The notes below the pieces were generated by a model. It searched no databases. It was not told where the DNA came from and saw only the letters and a program-made list of their open reading frames with translations. Of a DNA stretch of 64,000 nucleotides, positions 10,301-19,889 are shown one piece after another. A program made the position numbers and the translations under genes. Where the stretch lies: assembly GCA_012931725.1 (NCBI GenBank), contig CM022945.1, positions 21,486,318 to 21,550,317 on the forward strand, written 5' to 3'. This DNA is from Litsea cubeba. Its lineage: Eukaryota > Streptophyta > Magnoliopsida > Laurales > Lauraceae. Each line of letters starts with the position of its first letter. Positions within the stretch are counted from its first letter, which is position 1.

Positions 10301-11374
10301 TTTTCTGCTAAAAAGACCGCTCACAAAATTTTACAATCTGGATTTTACTGGCCCACTTTATTTAAAGATGCACATGATTTATGTAAGACATGTGAGCGGT
10401 GCCAAAAATTGGGTTCCATTTCCAAAAGGAATATGATGCCTTTAAACCCAATTTTGGTCGTCGAGTTATTCGATGTTTGGGGTATAGACTTTATGGGACC
10501 TTTTCCACCGAGCTATGGTTTTCATTATATCCTCGTTGCAGTTGATTATGTGTCCAAATGGATTGAAGCTGTCCCATGTAGGAATAATGATGCTAAAACG
10601 GTCAAAAAGTTTATCTTGGACAATATCTTTTCCCGTTTCGGAACTCCACGTGCCATCATTAGTGATGGGGGCACTCACTTTTGTAACCGCATCATTGAGA
10701 GTTTGTTTAAAAATTACGGTGTTACACATAAAGTGGCTACCCCCTATCACCCTCAAACAAGTGGGCAGGTTGAGGTCTCAAATAGGGAAATCAAACGAAT
10801 TTTGGAGACCACGGTAAAACCAAATCGTAAGGATTGGTCAATACGGCTAAATGATGCCTTGTGGGCTTATAGAACTGCGTATAAGACCCCAATTGGGATG
10901 TCTCCATACCGGCTTATATATGGGAAAGCTTGCCACCTTCCAGTGGAGCTGGAACATAAAGCTTATTGGGCCATAAAACAATTGAACATTGACTTAGACA
11001 AGGCTGGGGAGAAAAGAGCCCTTGATCTAAATGAACTAGAAGAATTGAGAAACGAGGCTTATATGAACTCAAGAATTTACAAAGATAGGACTAAGGCCTT
11101 TCATGATAAACGGATATTAAGGAAGTCATTCCATCCGTCTCAAAAAGTCCTCTTGTACAATTCTCGACTTCATATTTTCCCTGGAAAGTTAAGATCTCGT
11201 TGGACAGGCCCCTACATTGTTCAAGAAGTATTTCCATATGGGGCAGTGACCCTCATTGATCCATCGAATGGTACCTCTTTTAAAGTTAATGGACAACGTT
11301 TAAAACCATTCTTGGAGACTGTTCCTCCAGAGGAAAATGACATTCCTCTGATTGATCCTGTCTACCAGGATTGA
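7355..11374 (+). CDS. pol: Athila #1 pol: protease, reverse transcriptase, RNase H, integrase
   Basis: About 1,339 residues without a stop. In order: an acidic/proline-rich linker; aspartic protease with DLGAS (about residue 180, the form usual in Athila); reverse transcriptase with CFLDGYSGYNQIEI and the catalytic FMDDF (about 617); RNase H (CDASDYAVGAVLGQ about 766, then YSTTEKELLAV); HHCC zinc-binding integrase N-domain (about 975-1020); and an integrase core with D1045, D1104 and E1140, giving a D-x58-D-x35-E spacing. The C-terminal GKL.SRWTGPYIV block follows. No start codon of its own: it is +1 relative to gag, entered at the G4T6 run at 7345-7354. Athila #2 has gag and pol in one frame, so an extra base here is likely. 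Apart from the join, all catalytic residues are present. Confidence 0.93.
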   Translation, partial: PAQPQPNPKGQYEVHQGGPSNSKEQVQAVTTLRSGKEIEKPDLEKDKQPASSDHEGKEQEASPIKEKSPVPPGFKPLPPFPNRLAPPKPSLQNQEILDVLKEVKINIPLLDAIKQVPSYAKFLKELCTLKRKIHVQKKAFLTEQASAILKHDTPPKFKDPGCPIISCIIGNYQIEQKLLDLGASVNLLPYSVYVKLGLGELKPTQVTLQLADRSIKRPRGIVEDVLVQVDKFYFPVDFIVLDTHPVADPHAQIPVILGRPFLATSNALINCRNGKMTLSFGNMTLELNVFDLCKQPRDDNIDLEEVDLIGVLTAETFEKSISDSIESIEDLTLCEEAHDSTVEMVNTVGKPSFEKLVPTGTPSFPSQVRPPKPELKPLPSHLKYAYLGENETFPVVISAYLDKDQEVQLLEVLKLHKGAIAWTVADIKGINPLVCTHHIYLEENAKPSRQMQRRLNPTMQEVVRAEVLKLLDVGIIYPISDSQWVSPTQVVPKKAGVTVVRNANDELVPTRVPTGWRVCIDYRKLNVVTRKDHFPLPFLDQILERVAGHEYYCFLDGYSGYNQIEIAPEDQEKTTFTCPFGTFAYRRMPFGLCNAPATFQRCMLSIFSDMVEHFLEVFMDDFSVFGESFQDCLSNLTKVLSRCEEKNLVLNWEKCHFMVRQGIVLGHIVSSKGLEVDKAKIDLISNLPTPKAVRDIRSFLGHAGFYRRFIKGFSVISRPLCNLLLKEAEFEWTEACQVAFTKLKDMLTTAPIMQPPDWSLPFEIMCDASDYAVGAVLGQRRDKKPFVIYYASRTLNSAQINYSTTEKELLAVVYALDKFRSYLIGSKIVIFTDHSALKYLLSKKDAKPRLIRWILLLQEFDIEIKDKKGVENVVADHLSRLVLSKTLEPLPIQDTFPDEHLFATFSHSPWYADIANYLASGEIPKEWTQQDKNKFFSEVKLFFWDEPYLFKYCPDQIIRRCIPDHEINSVISFCHSHVCGGHFSAKKTAHKILQSGFYWPTLFKDAHDLCKTCERCQKLGSISKRNMMPLNPILVVELFDVWGIDFMGPFPPSYGFHYILVAVDYVSKWIEAVPCRNNDAKTVKKFILDNIFSRFGTPRAIISDGGTHFCNRIIESLFKNYGVTHKVATPYHPQTSGQVEVSNREIKRILETTVKPNRKDWSIRLNDALWAYRTAYKTPIGMSPYRLIYGKACHLPVELEHKAYWAIKQLNIDLDKAGEKRALDLNELEELRNEAYMNSRIYKDRTKAFHDKRILRKSFHPSQKVLLYNSRLHIFPGKLRSRWTGPYIVQEVFPYGAVTLIDPSNGTSFKVNGQRLKPFLETVPPEENDIPLIDPVYQD

Positions 11375-12826
11375 CGGGCACTGGATCTGACAGTGGCCCA
11401 TACCTTTGTACATTACGCATATATTTTCTTGCTTTTTCTTTTTGTGTTCTTTGTCTCACATTGGACAGGTTTCTACGTGAAAACTTCATTACTCCAGGTG
11501 CTTTCTACCCATTTTCTCCTTCTACATTTTCACCTCATGTTACATTCCATTTCGCATTTCATGTATGACATCGAGGACGTTGTCTAGTTTAGGTTGGGGG
11601 GTGGGAACAAGCACACTTGTCCAATTTTAGACATTTTTTTTTCTCATTTTTGTGTAGTCTTTTTTTCAAAAAAAGAAAAAAAAAAAAAAAGAAGGGTTTC
11701 CAAAGGAACTTGATTATTCGAAGATGTCTAGAAATCTGGAATTTCAGAATTTTGAAAGGAAGTAAAATGAAGGTTCACAATTTTCTAAAAGATAAAAAGA
11801 ATACTGAACTTTGTTTTTCACAGTAACACATGTACATCATTTCAAAAGTCTTGGATAAAAAGATTTAAGTGTCATTTTCAGAGTTCTTTCAAAAAAAAAA
11901 TAGATATAACTTTCTGAAATTTGGCCATATGAGTTCTCCTGGTTCATCGGTAAGGTTAGGCCAACCAAAACCATTGAATTAATTCAGGTGAATTGAAAAG
12001 GGCTGCCTATTGTTGGAGACCGTTTAAAAAAAAAAAGGGGTGTTTAGTTATAATTCTTGAAAAGAATAAAAAGTTGTGTGACTAGTTTGGGTTCGTAGCC
12101 TTTTTAACTCGAGCTAGTAAGCCCATAGGGGTATTTATATACCTAGTGCCCTAAAGACATCTGTTTTGGGAGTCATTGGCCTAACACTCGTTACATGGGT
12201 TAATTAGAAAGCTTAAGGGACCTAGACATTGCACAGTCACATGTGTGTGTTCAAAAAAAAAAAAAAAAAAAAAAAAAATGCATCCCGCGGCCTTAAAAAA
12301 AACAGTAGTGCGAAAGCCGTCATAGTAGCCTTGAGAGGAGACTTATATTTTTCCCCGAATCTAGGAAAGTTGAAAATTCTGAGGAAGAATTCTGTTTTCA
12401 TGGCATTATCATAGAACATTTAAAATTTTTGATTTGATGTATACACTTGCACAAGGCACCCAAAGTTTTGGTATAGTTTTTTGAAAAGAAAAATGTGAAC
12501 TAGATTTTGAAAAGTCCGAAATCTTGATTATTCGAGGATTCAAGGCATCCGATTTGATTCAATCGTCTTTTGAAAAACCTTCCGTTGACTTTCTTTTATT
12601 TTTAGGTAAATGAATTTTGTGGGCATATTCACTGCAAATCCTCACGAGGCACAACTCGTCCACTAGGGGTAACCTAGGGGTTTAAGGGCTTGCTGCATAT
12701 GCTAAATGCAGCCGAGAGTACCAGCGAAAGTGGTGTTTTACTTTTTGTCTTTGCATTTAGTTTATATTAGATTAGGCAAGAGCACTATCATAGTTCGCAT
12801 ATTTTGCTCGGGACTAGCAAAATGCT
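11375..12826 (+). other. Long 3' non-coding region of Athila #1 with conserved blocks
   Basis: No env-like frame is found in this 1.45 kb. Two stretches are strongly conserved with Athila #2: CATCGAGGACG...GGTTGGGGGGTGGGAAC (about 11569-11609 versus 57190-57230), and a longer block from GAATTAATTC through AAAGGGCTGCCTATTGTTGG to ACCTAGTGCCCTAAAGACAT and GCCTTGAGAGGA (about 11976-12340 versus 57656-57990). A homopurine/poly-A tract lies at 12255-12279. Conservation without coding potential suggests a cis-acting RNA role, which is inference. Confidence 0.6.
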
Positions 12827-12838
12827 GGTTGGGGAGTG
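12827..12838 (+). promoter_or_regulatory. Polypurine tract of Athila #1
   Basis: GGTTGGGGAGTG directly upstream of the 3' LTR TG. This is the expected plus-strand primer position; it is a weak tract, interrupted by Ts. Confidence 0.6.
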
Positions 12839-14898
12839 TGATAAGTCCCTAAAAATGCATAGTTTCATCATCATTTTAGAATAATTAAGGACTTATTCTT
12901 CAAATCATGCACTGTTTTAGTAGGAAAATCATAATTTTATGTTTTGAGCATCAAAGTTCAAATTCAAGTCAAAATTTATTGAAAAATTGCATTTTTACAT
13001 ACAATCATGAATTTCTATATTTTTGGCATTGGAAGTCATAAAATTCCTCATAACTTTTTGTTCACACATAAAATGATGAATTTTCTTTGCACCATTGATT
13101 TAATTAAAGAATATTTTTTTAATAAAATGGTGACATTTTAAGCATCCATTTAGTGTAAATTGGGTGGACCCGCATATTGCATCATTCCCTACCTTTATGA
13201 TTAGAGTATTCTTTAATCCTTGTTTTTATTTTTGTAGAGAATTTCATAAATTGGGACCCGCAAGAGAGAGAAATCGATTGAAGAATTGAAGATGACATCC
13301 AAGAGAAGATTGCACACACAAGTGGGGCCCATCATGTGTTCCAATTGATAATACAAATCTGAATTTCAGATTTGGAATTATTTAAGCCAAGATGGAAGAA
13401 GTCCAAGCTCAAACAAATTAAGGAGATGCATGCTCACAACCATGGCCCACCTCCTTTGCAACTTGGAATGAAATTAAAATTCAACTCCAAGGTGGGACCA
13501 TGTTAAGGATAATTTTTCAGCCATGAAGAGTTCAAAAGATTGGAAGATCTTGCTTAGCAATCCAAGTTGGAAACAAATTGGAAGAGTGCAAGATTTTAGC
13601 ACCAAGTTGTTAAAGTTAACTCCAAGAAGATAAGCCTCAAGATTTGAAGTTTGCAACCCAAGAATTATCCCAATATGCTATCACACGTTGAAGCCTCTCC
13701 ATCCCAAGTTTCATACGTCTAACAACTCTATGCAAGCAAACACACGTCCAAAATAGGTGGGGACCACATGAATCTCAAGATTTGTTTGAAATCTGAAATT
13801 TCAGATTTGAATTGATTCTTAGCCAAAGTGGGCCCAAGAGAGGAAGTTGCATGAGATAAGAAGAATCCTATTTTCACTAGGATTGTGGGCCAATCCCTTG
13901 AAACTCTTTCAAAACCCTCCTAATCCTAATCTAAATTGGACCCCACTATACTAATCCTTACCCAAACCAAAACCTTGCAACCCAAGCTATCAAAAAACCA
14001 TAAAAAGACCCAATATGGGCTGCACGAGAATCCCATTCCCCCCTACTCTCTTGGACGACCAGCAACTCCATCTTCCCCTTTTCATTATTTTCCTCCATCT
14101 CTCCCTACTTCCATCACTACTTCATCCAAGGTCTTCTTAAAGGCACACCACCACTTGGATTTTTACGCCGTCGCTCCGTCGCCGTTGCTAGCGTCACTCC
14201 ATCATTGGACCAGCCATTCATCATCTTCCCTTGCTTGGATTTCAGATCGCAAAACGAGAGACGGTTGGATCGCCGTTCTAGACCGCGAGTCCTTCTCCTC
14301 CGTTTAGTGTTTCGGGTGTCTAAGGGTAAGTTTAGATGAACATTATTTTAATTTAAACAATCTTGTAATGGCTATTTGCATGTAATGGGGCTTTCTTTAA
14401 TGAATCAAGTTCATGAGGTCTTGGTTTTCACCAATGGGTCAACATCGAATGTTTGTGTGTAAGTGACAGTACACACTTGGTGCGGTGGTCTTGGTTTTTA
14501 TTGATGACATTCAGCAAAGTAGCTATTGCATTATTTTAGAATTAAAATCCATCTTTTTATTCTCTGATTTTATTTTATTTTATTTTTTTTTTATTTTTAG
14601 GTATTTAAATAATCACTACAAATTGGTTGTTCTAACAACTCTTATGGTGAATGCAGTAATTAGATTAGACTAAGTTTTTAGTTTAAGATTTTTATTTCTA
14701 ATTGTAATTAATATTTCAGACTTGTAATTCATTATTTCATGCAAGTAGGATACTTGATTTGTATAGATTTTATTAGGCTAGTACTAGTTTTCAAATAGGA
14801 CAGGTTTATTTAAGTGATTACTCCCTGTGGATCGACCTCGGACTTCACCGAGTTATTTATTACTACAATCGCGGCCTTGCACTTGGGGCTAACGATCA
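12839..14898 (+). repeat. 3' LTR of Athila #1
   Basis: 2,060 bp, the near-identical partner of 2935-4996, starting TGATAAGTCC and ending CGATCA, followed by the TSD GGTCT. Confidence 0.97.
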
Positions 14899-14903
14899 GG
14901 TCT
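14899..14903. other. Target site duplication GGTCT, right copy (Athila #1)
   Basis: Matches 2930-2934. The flanking CT-rich host sequence continues on both sides, so the pre-insertion site can be read as one continuous stretch. Confidence 0.95.
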
Positions 14904-15187
14904 CTCTCTCTTGCTCTCTCGGTCTCTCACTCTCGGTCTCTCAGATCTGCTCCCTCTCTCACTCGGTCTCTCTCTCTTTCCCTCTGTTCCCTCTGTCTCT
15001 CGCTCTCTCTTTTCTCTCTCTCACTCTCTCACTCTATCACTCTCTCCAGACCGGTTAGGGACGATCACAGCAACATCAGGAAGATCACAGCAGCAACAGG
15101 CAATCGACGATCGCAGCAGCAGCCCCGGGACGGCCGGTTAATCTTCATCTTCCTCCTCTTATATCCGTGGAAGCCTCCCCTGCACAG
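14904..15187 (+). other. CT-rich leader exon of the CACTA transposase gene, 3' piece, ending at a splice donor
   Basis: Continues the pyrimidine-rich text interrupted at 2934, then becomes mixed (GGACGATCACAGCAACATCAG...). TGCACAG followed by GTACAC at 15187/15188 is a good donor. I infer a non-coding exon because the transposase ATG lies 1.2 kb downstream behind a good acceptor (GGTCAG at 16421). Frames of up to 189 codons overlapping it come from the repeats and do not match any known family. Confidence 0.45.
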
Positions 15188-16421
15188 GTACACCCCTCCC
15201 TTCCCCCTATCCTCTCTCTTTCTTCTCCGTTCTCTCTCTTCTTCCTTTTTTCTAGCATTGATGAAAAGGTCAATAATTTCATGTCTATTACTTAGGACTG
15301 GCAGTTGTTTGTTGAGATTCCCAAGAGGAATTTTATGTGTTGGATGTTCTACAGACTTGACAGACTTTCTGGAATTCCTTTGATTTTTTTTTCCCAATGC
15401 TCAATCCTCTCATAGATGTTACTGCATTTTATCACACCCAGATTTTTTAGGCCACATGCCTTGACAAATTATGTATGATGCCTGGTTTCTTTCTCTCAAA
15501 GAATCTGTCTGTGGAGCATTATTTCTTGACAAATAATCTTTCTCATGAAAGTCTCATTGGATTCAACATAATATTGAATAAAAGCACTTAGCATCCTGGA
15601 AGCTATTTCAATTAATTCTGCATCACAGAACAATAAAACAAGGGGGGTTAAAACTTGAAGCAAAGAATTAAAAAAACAAAAAAGATGCTTGAATTATTGC
15701 TATGGCATTGAGATATCTAGATCATAAATTAGAAAAAGCTACAACTTTATGTCATACTGATGAATCTTTATGTCCAAATGTCCAATGGACTGTTATTTTC
15801 ATTTCTTTTGTACTTAACATTCAGCTAAATGCTAGGACGATGGACAGCTAAATGTCTATGCAGTCTGCATCTCATGATTTTATCTTATTTTATTATCCAT
15901 CCCTACCCAAATTCCTATTCAATAGGAAAGGGATGGATCCCTCTTTGTATCCGTAGATAGGGAGATGCTCACCAATGGGCTACCATTGGATTTATATGTT
16001 TGTTTTAAAAAACAAGATTTTTTAAAAGAATTGGGATTAGACACTGTTATGTATGAATTTAGATTGGACACTATTATGTATGTATGGATTAGACACTGTT
16101 ATGTATGGATTAGACACTGTTATGTATAAAGCAAGATATTTTATGTATGAATTTGGATTTAGGGTCTGTAGCTGCTACCTATTATTAGACACTGGATTTT
16201 CTAGTGCTTTTGAAAGAAAGGAGTCGTGAAGCAGTAATACTACAAATTTGTAAATGAAAGAGGTTTCAGGCATTGCAATCGCAATTGGTGCATAAAGAAG
16301 CTCGTTATACTTGAGCATTTGTGAAACGAAACATGGGAGAAAAGTTTGAGAATTCTTGCAATCCCAAAACATGCATATAATAGCTCAATATCTAATTGCT
16401 ATTTACTTGTGATTTGGTCAG
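15188..16421 (+). other. Probable intron of the CACTA transposase gene
   Basis: AT-rich, no coding signal, bounded by GTACAC and TTTGGTCAG. It contains the 21-bp tandem repeats at 16028-16130. Nothing else is recognisable. Confidence 0.4.
16028..16130. repeat. Short tandem repeat, GATTAGACACTGTTATGTAT units
   Basis: Four consecutive variants of a roughly 21-30 bp unit (GATTAGACACTGTTATGTATG and near copies). Confidence 0.8.
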
Positions 16422-16423
16422 AT

Positions 16424-17221
16424 ATGGACAGGAGTTGGATATTACGTTATCAGAACCGATTTGATGCGGAGTACATAGATGGGGTGATCTCATTTATTGA
16501 TTTTGCAAAGTCGAATTCGGGGGGTGCGGTGTTGATTAGGTACCCATGTAATGATTGCTGTAACCATCTGATGCAGGACTATGATACAGTGAGAAAGCAT
16601 TTGCACATTCACGGAATGATGGTCTCATACATGCAGTGGATATATCACGGGGAACCCATAGTTCAACCCGATGATTCGGATGAGAGCGAGGCTGAAACAG
16701 AAGATAATCATGATGAATATGATGAGTTGCTAGAGGACCATCGTAGGGGAACCTATTTGGATGAAGATACTCAAGAGAGGGATGATGTGCATGATTTTGA
16801 AAATTTGTTGAAGGCTTCTCAGCGTGGCCTGTACCCAGGATGCAAAACTTCGGATACTTTGTTATCGTTTATCATCAAGATATTGCATGTGAAGGTAGAA
16901 AGTGGGTGCAGCAATAAGTCATTCGACAAGGTTTTGCAAATTTTTAAGGACTTTTTACCTGAAGGTCATGTGGTGCCAGCATCGGTTTATGAGGCGAAGA
17001 AATTATTGCGTGAATTGGGCATGGGATACAAGAACATAGATGCTTGCAAACACAATTGCGTGCTATATTGGAAGGAGAATGCTCAATTGGATAAATGTCC
17101 AGAATGCGAAGAACCTAGGTACAAGGTCAATGATGGCAAGCGAAAGAAGATCCCACATAAGGCCGCGGGAAAATTCCGAAACCGGCACGAGTACTTCGCT
17201 CGTGGGCAGAGTGACTTGTAG
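16424..17221 (+). pseudogene. CACTA transposase, N-terminal part only
   Basis: 265 codons beginning MDRSWILRYQNRF at an ATG three bases past a splice acceptor. Residues 1-80 match the plant transposase-associated domain: W..RY...Y..G...FI.FA, a Cys pair in YPCNDCCNH, HL..HGM...Y..W..HGE. An acidic stretch follows, then the linker with FENLLKASQRGLYPG, a second Cys/His cluster (CKHNCVLYWKE...CPECEEPRYK) and KKIPHK. In complete TnpD-type proteins the Tnp2 catalytic domain begins right after such a KIPHK motif. Here the sequence runs into the 171-bp array instead, giving about 20 unrelated residues and a stop. The element is therefore non-autonomous as it stands. Only the N-terminal DNA-associated part could be made. 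Confidence 0.85.
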
Positions 17222-19497
17222 GAACTGACGATTCGTAAATAGGGCTCCCGGTTAGAGAATTAAGACCAAAACATTGTAATTTCCAACACTTAGGCTCGAA
17301 AACGGCCCGCCGGGGGTCCGGAACGGGAAACGGCCATGGGAAAATTCCGAAACCGCCACGAGCACTTCGCTCATGGGCAGAGTGACTTGTAGGAACAGAC
17401 GGTTCGCAAATAGGGCTCCCGGTTAGAGAATTAAGGCCGAAACATTGTAATTTCCAACACTTAGGCTCGAAAACGGGCCGCCGGGGGTCCGAAACGGGAA
17501 ACGGCCACGGGAAAATTCTGAAACCAGCACGAGAACTTCGCTCGAGGGAAGAGTAACTTGTAGGAACCGACGGTTCTCAAATAGGGCTCTCGGTTAGAGA
17601 ATTAAGACCGAAACATAGTAATTTCCAACACTTAGGCTCGAAAACGGCCCGCCGGGGGTCCGGAACGGGAAACGACCGCGGGAAAATTCCTAAACCAGCA
17701 CGAGCACTTCGCTCGTGGGCAGAGTGACTTGTACGAACTGACGGTTCGTAAATAGGGCTCCCGGTTAGAGAATTAAGGCCGAAACATTGTAATTTCCAAC
17801 ACTTAAGGCTCGAAAACGGCCCGCCGGGGGTCCGGAATGGGAAACGGACACTGGAAAATTCTGAAACCGGCACGAGCACTTCGCTCGTGGGCAGAGTGAC
17901 TTGTAGGAATGGACGGTTCGCAAATAGGGCTCCCGGTTAGAGAATTAAGGCCGAAACATTGTAATTTCCAACACTTAAGGCTCGAAAACGGCCCGCCGGG
18001 GGTCCGGAACGGGAAACGGCCACGGGAAAATTCCGAAACCAGCACGAGAACTTCGCTCGAGGAAAGAGTAACTTGTAGGAACCGACGGTTCTCAAATAGG
18101 GCTCCCGGTTAGAGAATTAAGACCGAAACATAGTAATTTCCAACACTTAGGCTCGAAAACGGCCTGCCGGGGGTCCGGAACGGGAAACGGCCGCGGGAAA
18201 ATTCCGAAACCGGCACAAGCACTTCGCTCGTGGGCAGAGTGACTTGTAGGAACTGACGGTTCGTAAATAGGGCTCCCGGTTAGAGAATTAAGACCAAAAC
18301 ATTGTAATTTCCAACACTTAGGCTCGAAAACGGCCCGCCGGGGGTCCGGAACGGGAAACGGCCACGGAAAAATTCCGAAACCGGCACGAGCACTTTGCTC
18401 GTGGGCAGAGTGACTTGTAGGAACGGATGGTTCGCAAATATGGCTCCCGGTTAGAGAATTAAGACCGAAACATTGTAATTTCCAATATTTAAGGCTCGAA
18501 AACGGCCCGCCGGGGGTTCGGAACGGGAAACGGCCACGGGAAAATTCCGAAACCAGTACGAGAACTTCGCTCGAGGGAAGAGTAACTTGTAGGAACCGAC
18601 GGTTCTCAAATAGGGCTCCCGGTTAGAGAATTAAGACCGAAACATAGTAATTTCCAACACTTAGGCTCGAAAACGGCCCGCCGGGGGTCCGGAACGGGAA
18701 ACGGCCGCGGAAAAATTCCGAAACCGGCACGAGCACTTCGCTCGTGGGCAGAGTGACTTGTAGGAACTGACGGTTCGTAAATAGGGCTCCCGGTTAGAGA
18801 ATTAAGACCAAAACATTGTAATTTCCAACACTTAGGCTCGAAAACGGCCCGCCGGGGGTCCGGAACGGGAAACGGCCACGGAAAAATTCCGAAACCGGCA
18901 CGAGCACTTCGCTCGTGGGCAGAGTGACTTGTAGGAACGGACGGTTCGCAAATAGGGCTCCCGGTTAGAGAATTAAGACCGAAACATTGTAATTTCCAAC
19001 ACTTAAGGCTCGAAAACGGCCCGCCGGGGGTCCGGAATGGGAAACGGCCACGGGAAAATTCCGAAACCAGCACGAGAACTTCGCTCGAGGGAAGAGTAAC
19101 TTGTAGGAACCGACGGTTCTCAAATAGGGCTCCCGGTTAGAGAATTAAGACCGAAACATAGTAATTTCCAACACTTAGGCTCGAAAACGGCCCGCCGGGG
19201 GTCCGGAACAGGAAACGGCCGTGGGAAAATTCCGAAACCGGCACGAGAACTTTGCTCGAGGGCAGAGTGACTTGTAGGAACTGACGGTTCGCAAATAGGG
19301 CTCCCGGTTAGAGAATTAAGACCGAAACATTGTAATTTCCAACACTTAGGCTCGAAAACGGCCCGCCGGGGGTCCGGAACGGGAAACGGCCGCGGGAAAA
19401 TTCCGAAACCGGCACGAGCACTTCGCTCGAGGGCAGAGTGACTTGTAGGAACTGACGGTTCGCAAATAGGGCTCCCGGTTAGAGAATTAAGACCGAA
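17160..19497. repeat. 171-bp tandem array with a three-monomer higher-order repeat
   Basis: About 13.7 monomers. Using the GGAAC phrase as phase mark, monomers start at 17221, 17392, 17563, 17734, 17906, 18078, 18249, 18420, 18592, 18763, 18934, 19106, 19277 and 19448. Three variants alternate: A (AACTGACGGTTCGT, with GAGCACTTCGCTCGTGGGC), C (AACGGACGGTTCGC) and B (AACCGACGGTTCTC, with GAGAACTTCGCTCGAGGGAAGAGTAAC). The order A-C-B is repeated four times with a 513-515 bp period, then two A-like monomers close the array. Monomers are GC-rich (GGCCCGCCGGGGGTCCGGAACG) in an AT-rich element. It occupies the place of the transposase catalytic exons. Confidence 0.95.
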
Positions 19498-19885
19498 AAA
19501 TGTAAGAAAATTTATATATATACATGTTTATGTTTCATTTATAACTTAATTCATTGCAAAGAGTTTAATGTTGTTTTTGTCATTGCAGATTGATGGACGC
19601 TTTGGGGTCGGTTGCAGACTTCTGGGGGTGTTGGACTTTTTTTCGGTTTATTTGTATATTGGACTTTTATATTAGACTGTATCATTAGTGATTGTAATAT
19701 TTGTTTAATGAGACGAATGATTTAGTGAAAAATGGAGATAGTTGTTTGTTTATTTAGTAACTTTTGTTTCATTGCATTTTATTATGTTGAATATAGGTGT
19801 ATGAATAGGTTTATTTTTTTATACAGGTGTATAAACAGGTTTACAGGTTTTACTGGAAAATATTAATGTAAAAATAAATATATTA
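19498..19885 (+). other. 3' terminal exon/UTR-like stretch of the CACTA gene
   Basis: After the array, TCATTGCAG (about 19589) looks like a splice acceptor, followed by GT-rich text typical of CACTA gene ends (GATTGATGGACGCTTTGGGG..., TTTATTTGTATATTGGACTTTT). No extended coding frame is seen, so probably 3' UTR. Confidence 0.35.
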
Positions 19886-19889
19886 TTAA

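Larger units (their letters stand above)
2935..14898 (+). mobile_element. Full-length young Ty3/gypsy retrotransposon, Athila clade (Athila #1)
   Basis: An 11,964-bp element in the order 5' LTR, tRNA-Asp primer site, leader, gag, protease-RT-RNase H-integrase, long 3' non-coding region, purine-rich tract, 3' LTR. Athila assignment rests on the tRNA-Asp primer site, the DLGAS protease motif and the integrase C-terminal text (YGKACHLPVELEHKAYWA). No envelope-like frame is present between pol and the 3' LTR. The LTRs are 2062 and 2060 bp, and by eye the only differences I saw are two homopolymer-length changes, so insertion was very recent. It sits inside the CACTA leader. Confidence 0.95.

Noticed and set aside
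11375..12826. Possible envelope-like gene after Athila #1 pol
   Set aside because: Only short frames of 60-70 codons, no signal peptide or membrane segments in a sustained frame.
14814..15383. 189-codon plus-strand frame
   Set aside because: Starts in the Athila LTR and continues through CT-rich host sequence; crosses an element boundary, no homology.
17577..19073. Minus-strand frames of 80-155 codons in the 171-bp array
   Set aside because: Consequence of a repeat length divisible by three; no start context or homology.
17160..19497. CRISPR-like reading of the regular repeats here and at 19890-20690
   Set aside because: Repeats are 171 bp contiguous or AT-spaced palindromes in plant transposons; no unique spacers, no cas genes.
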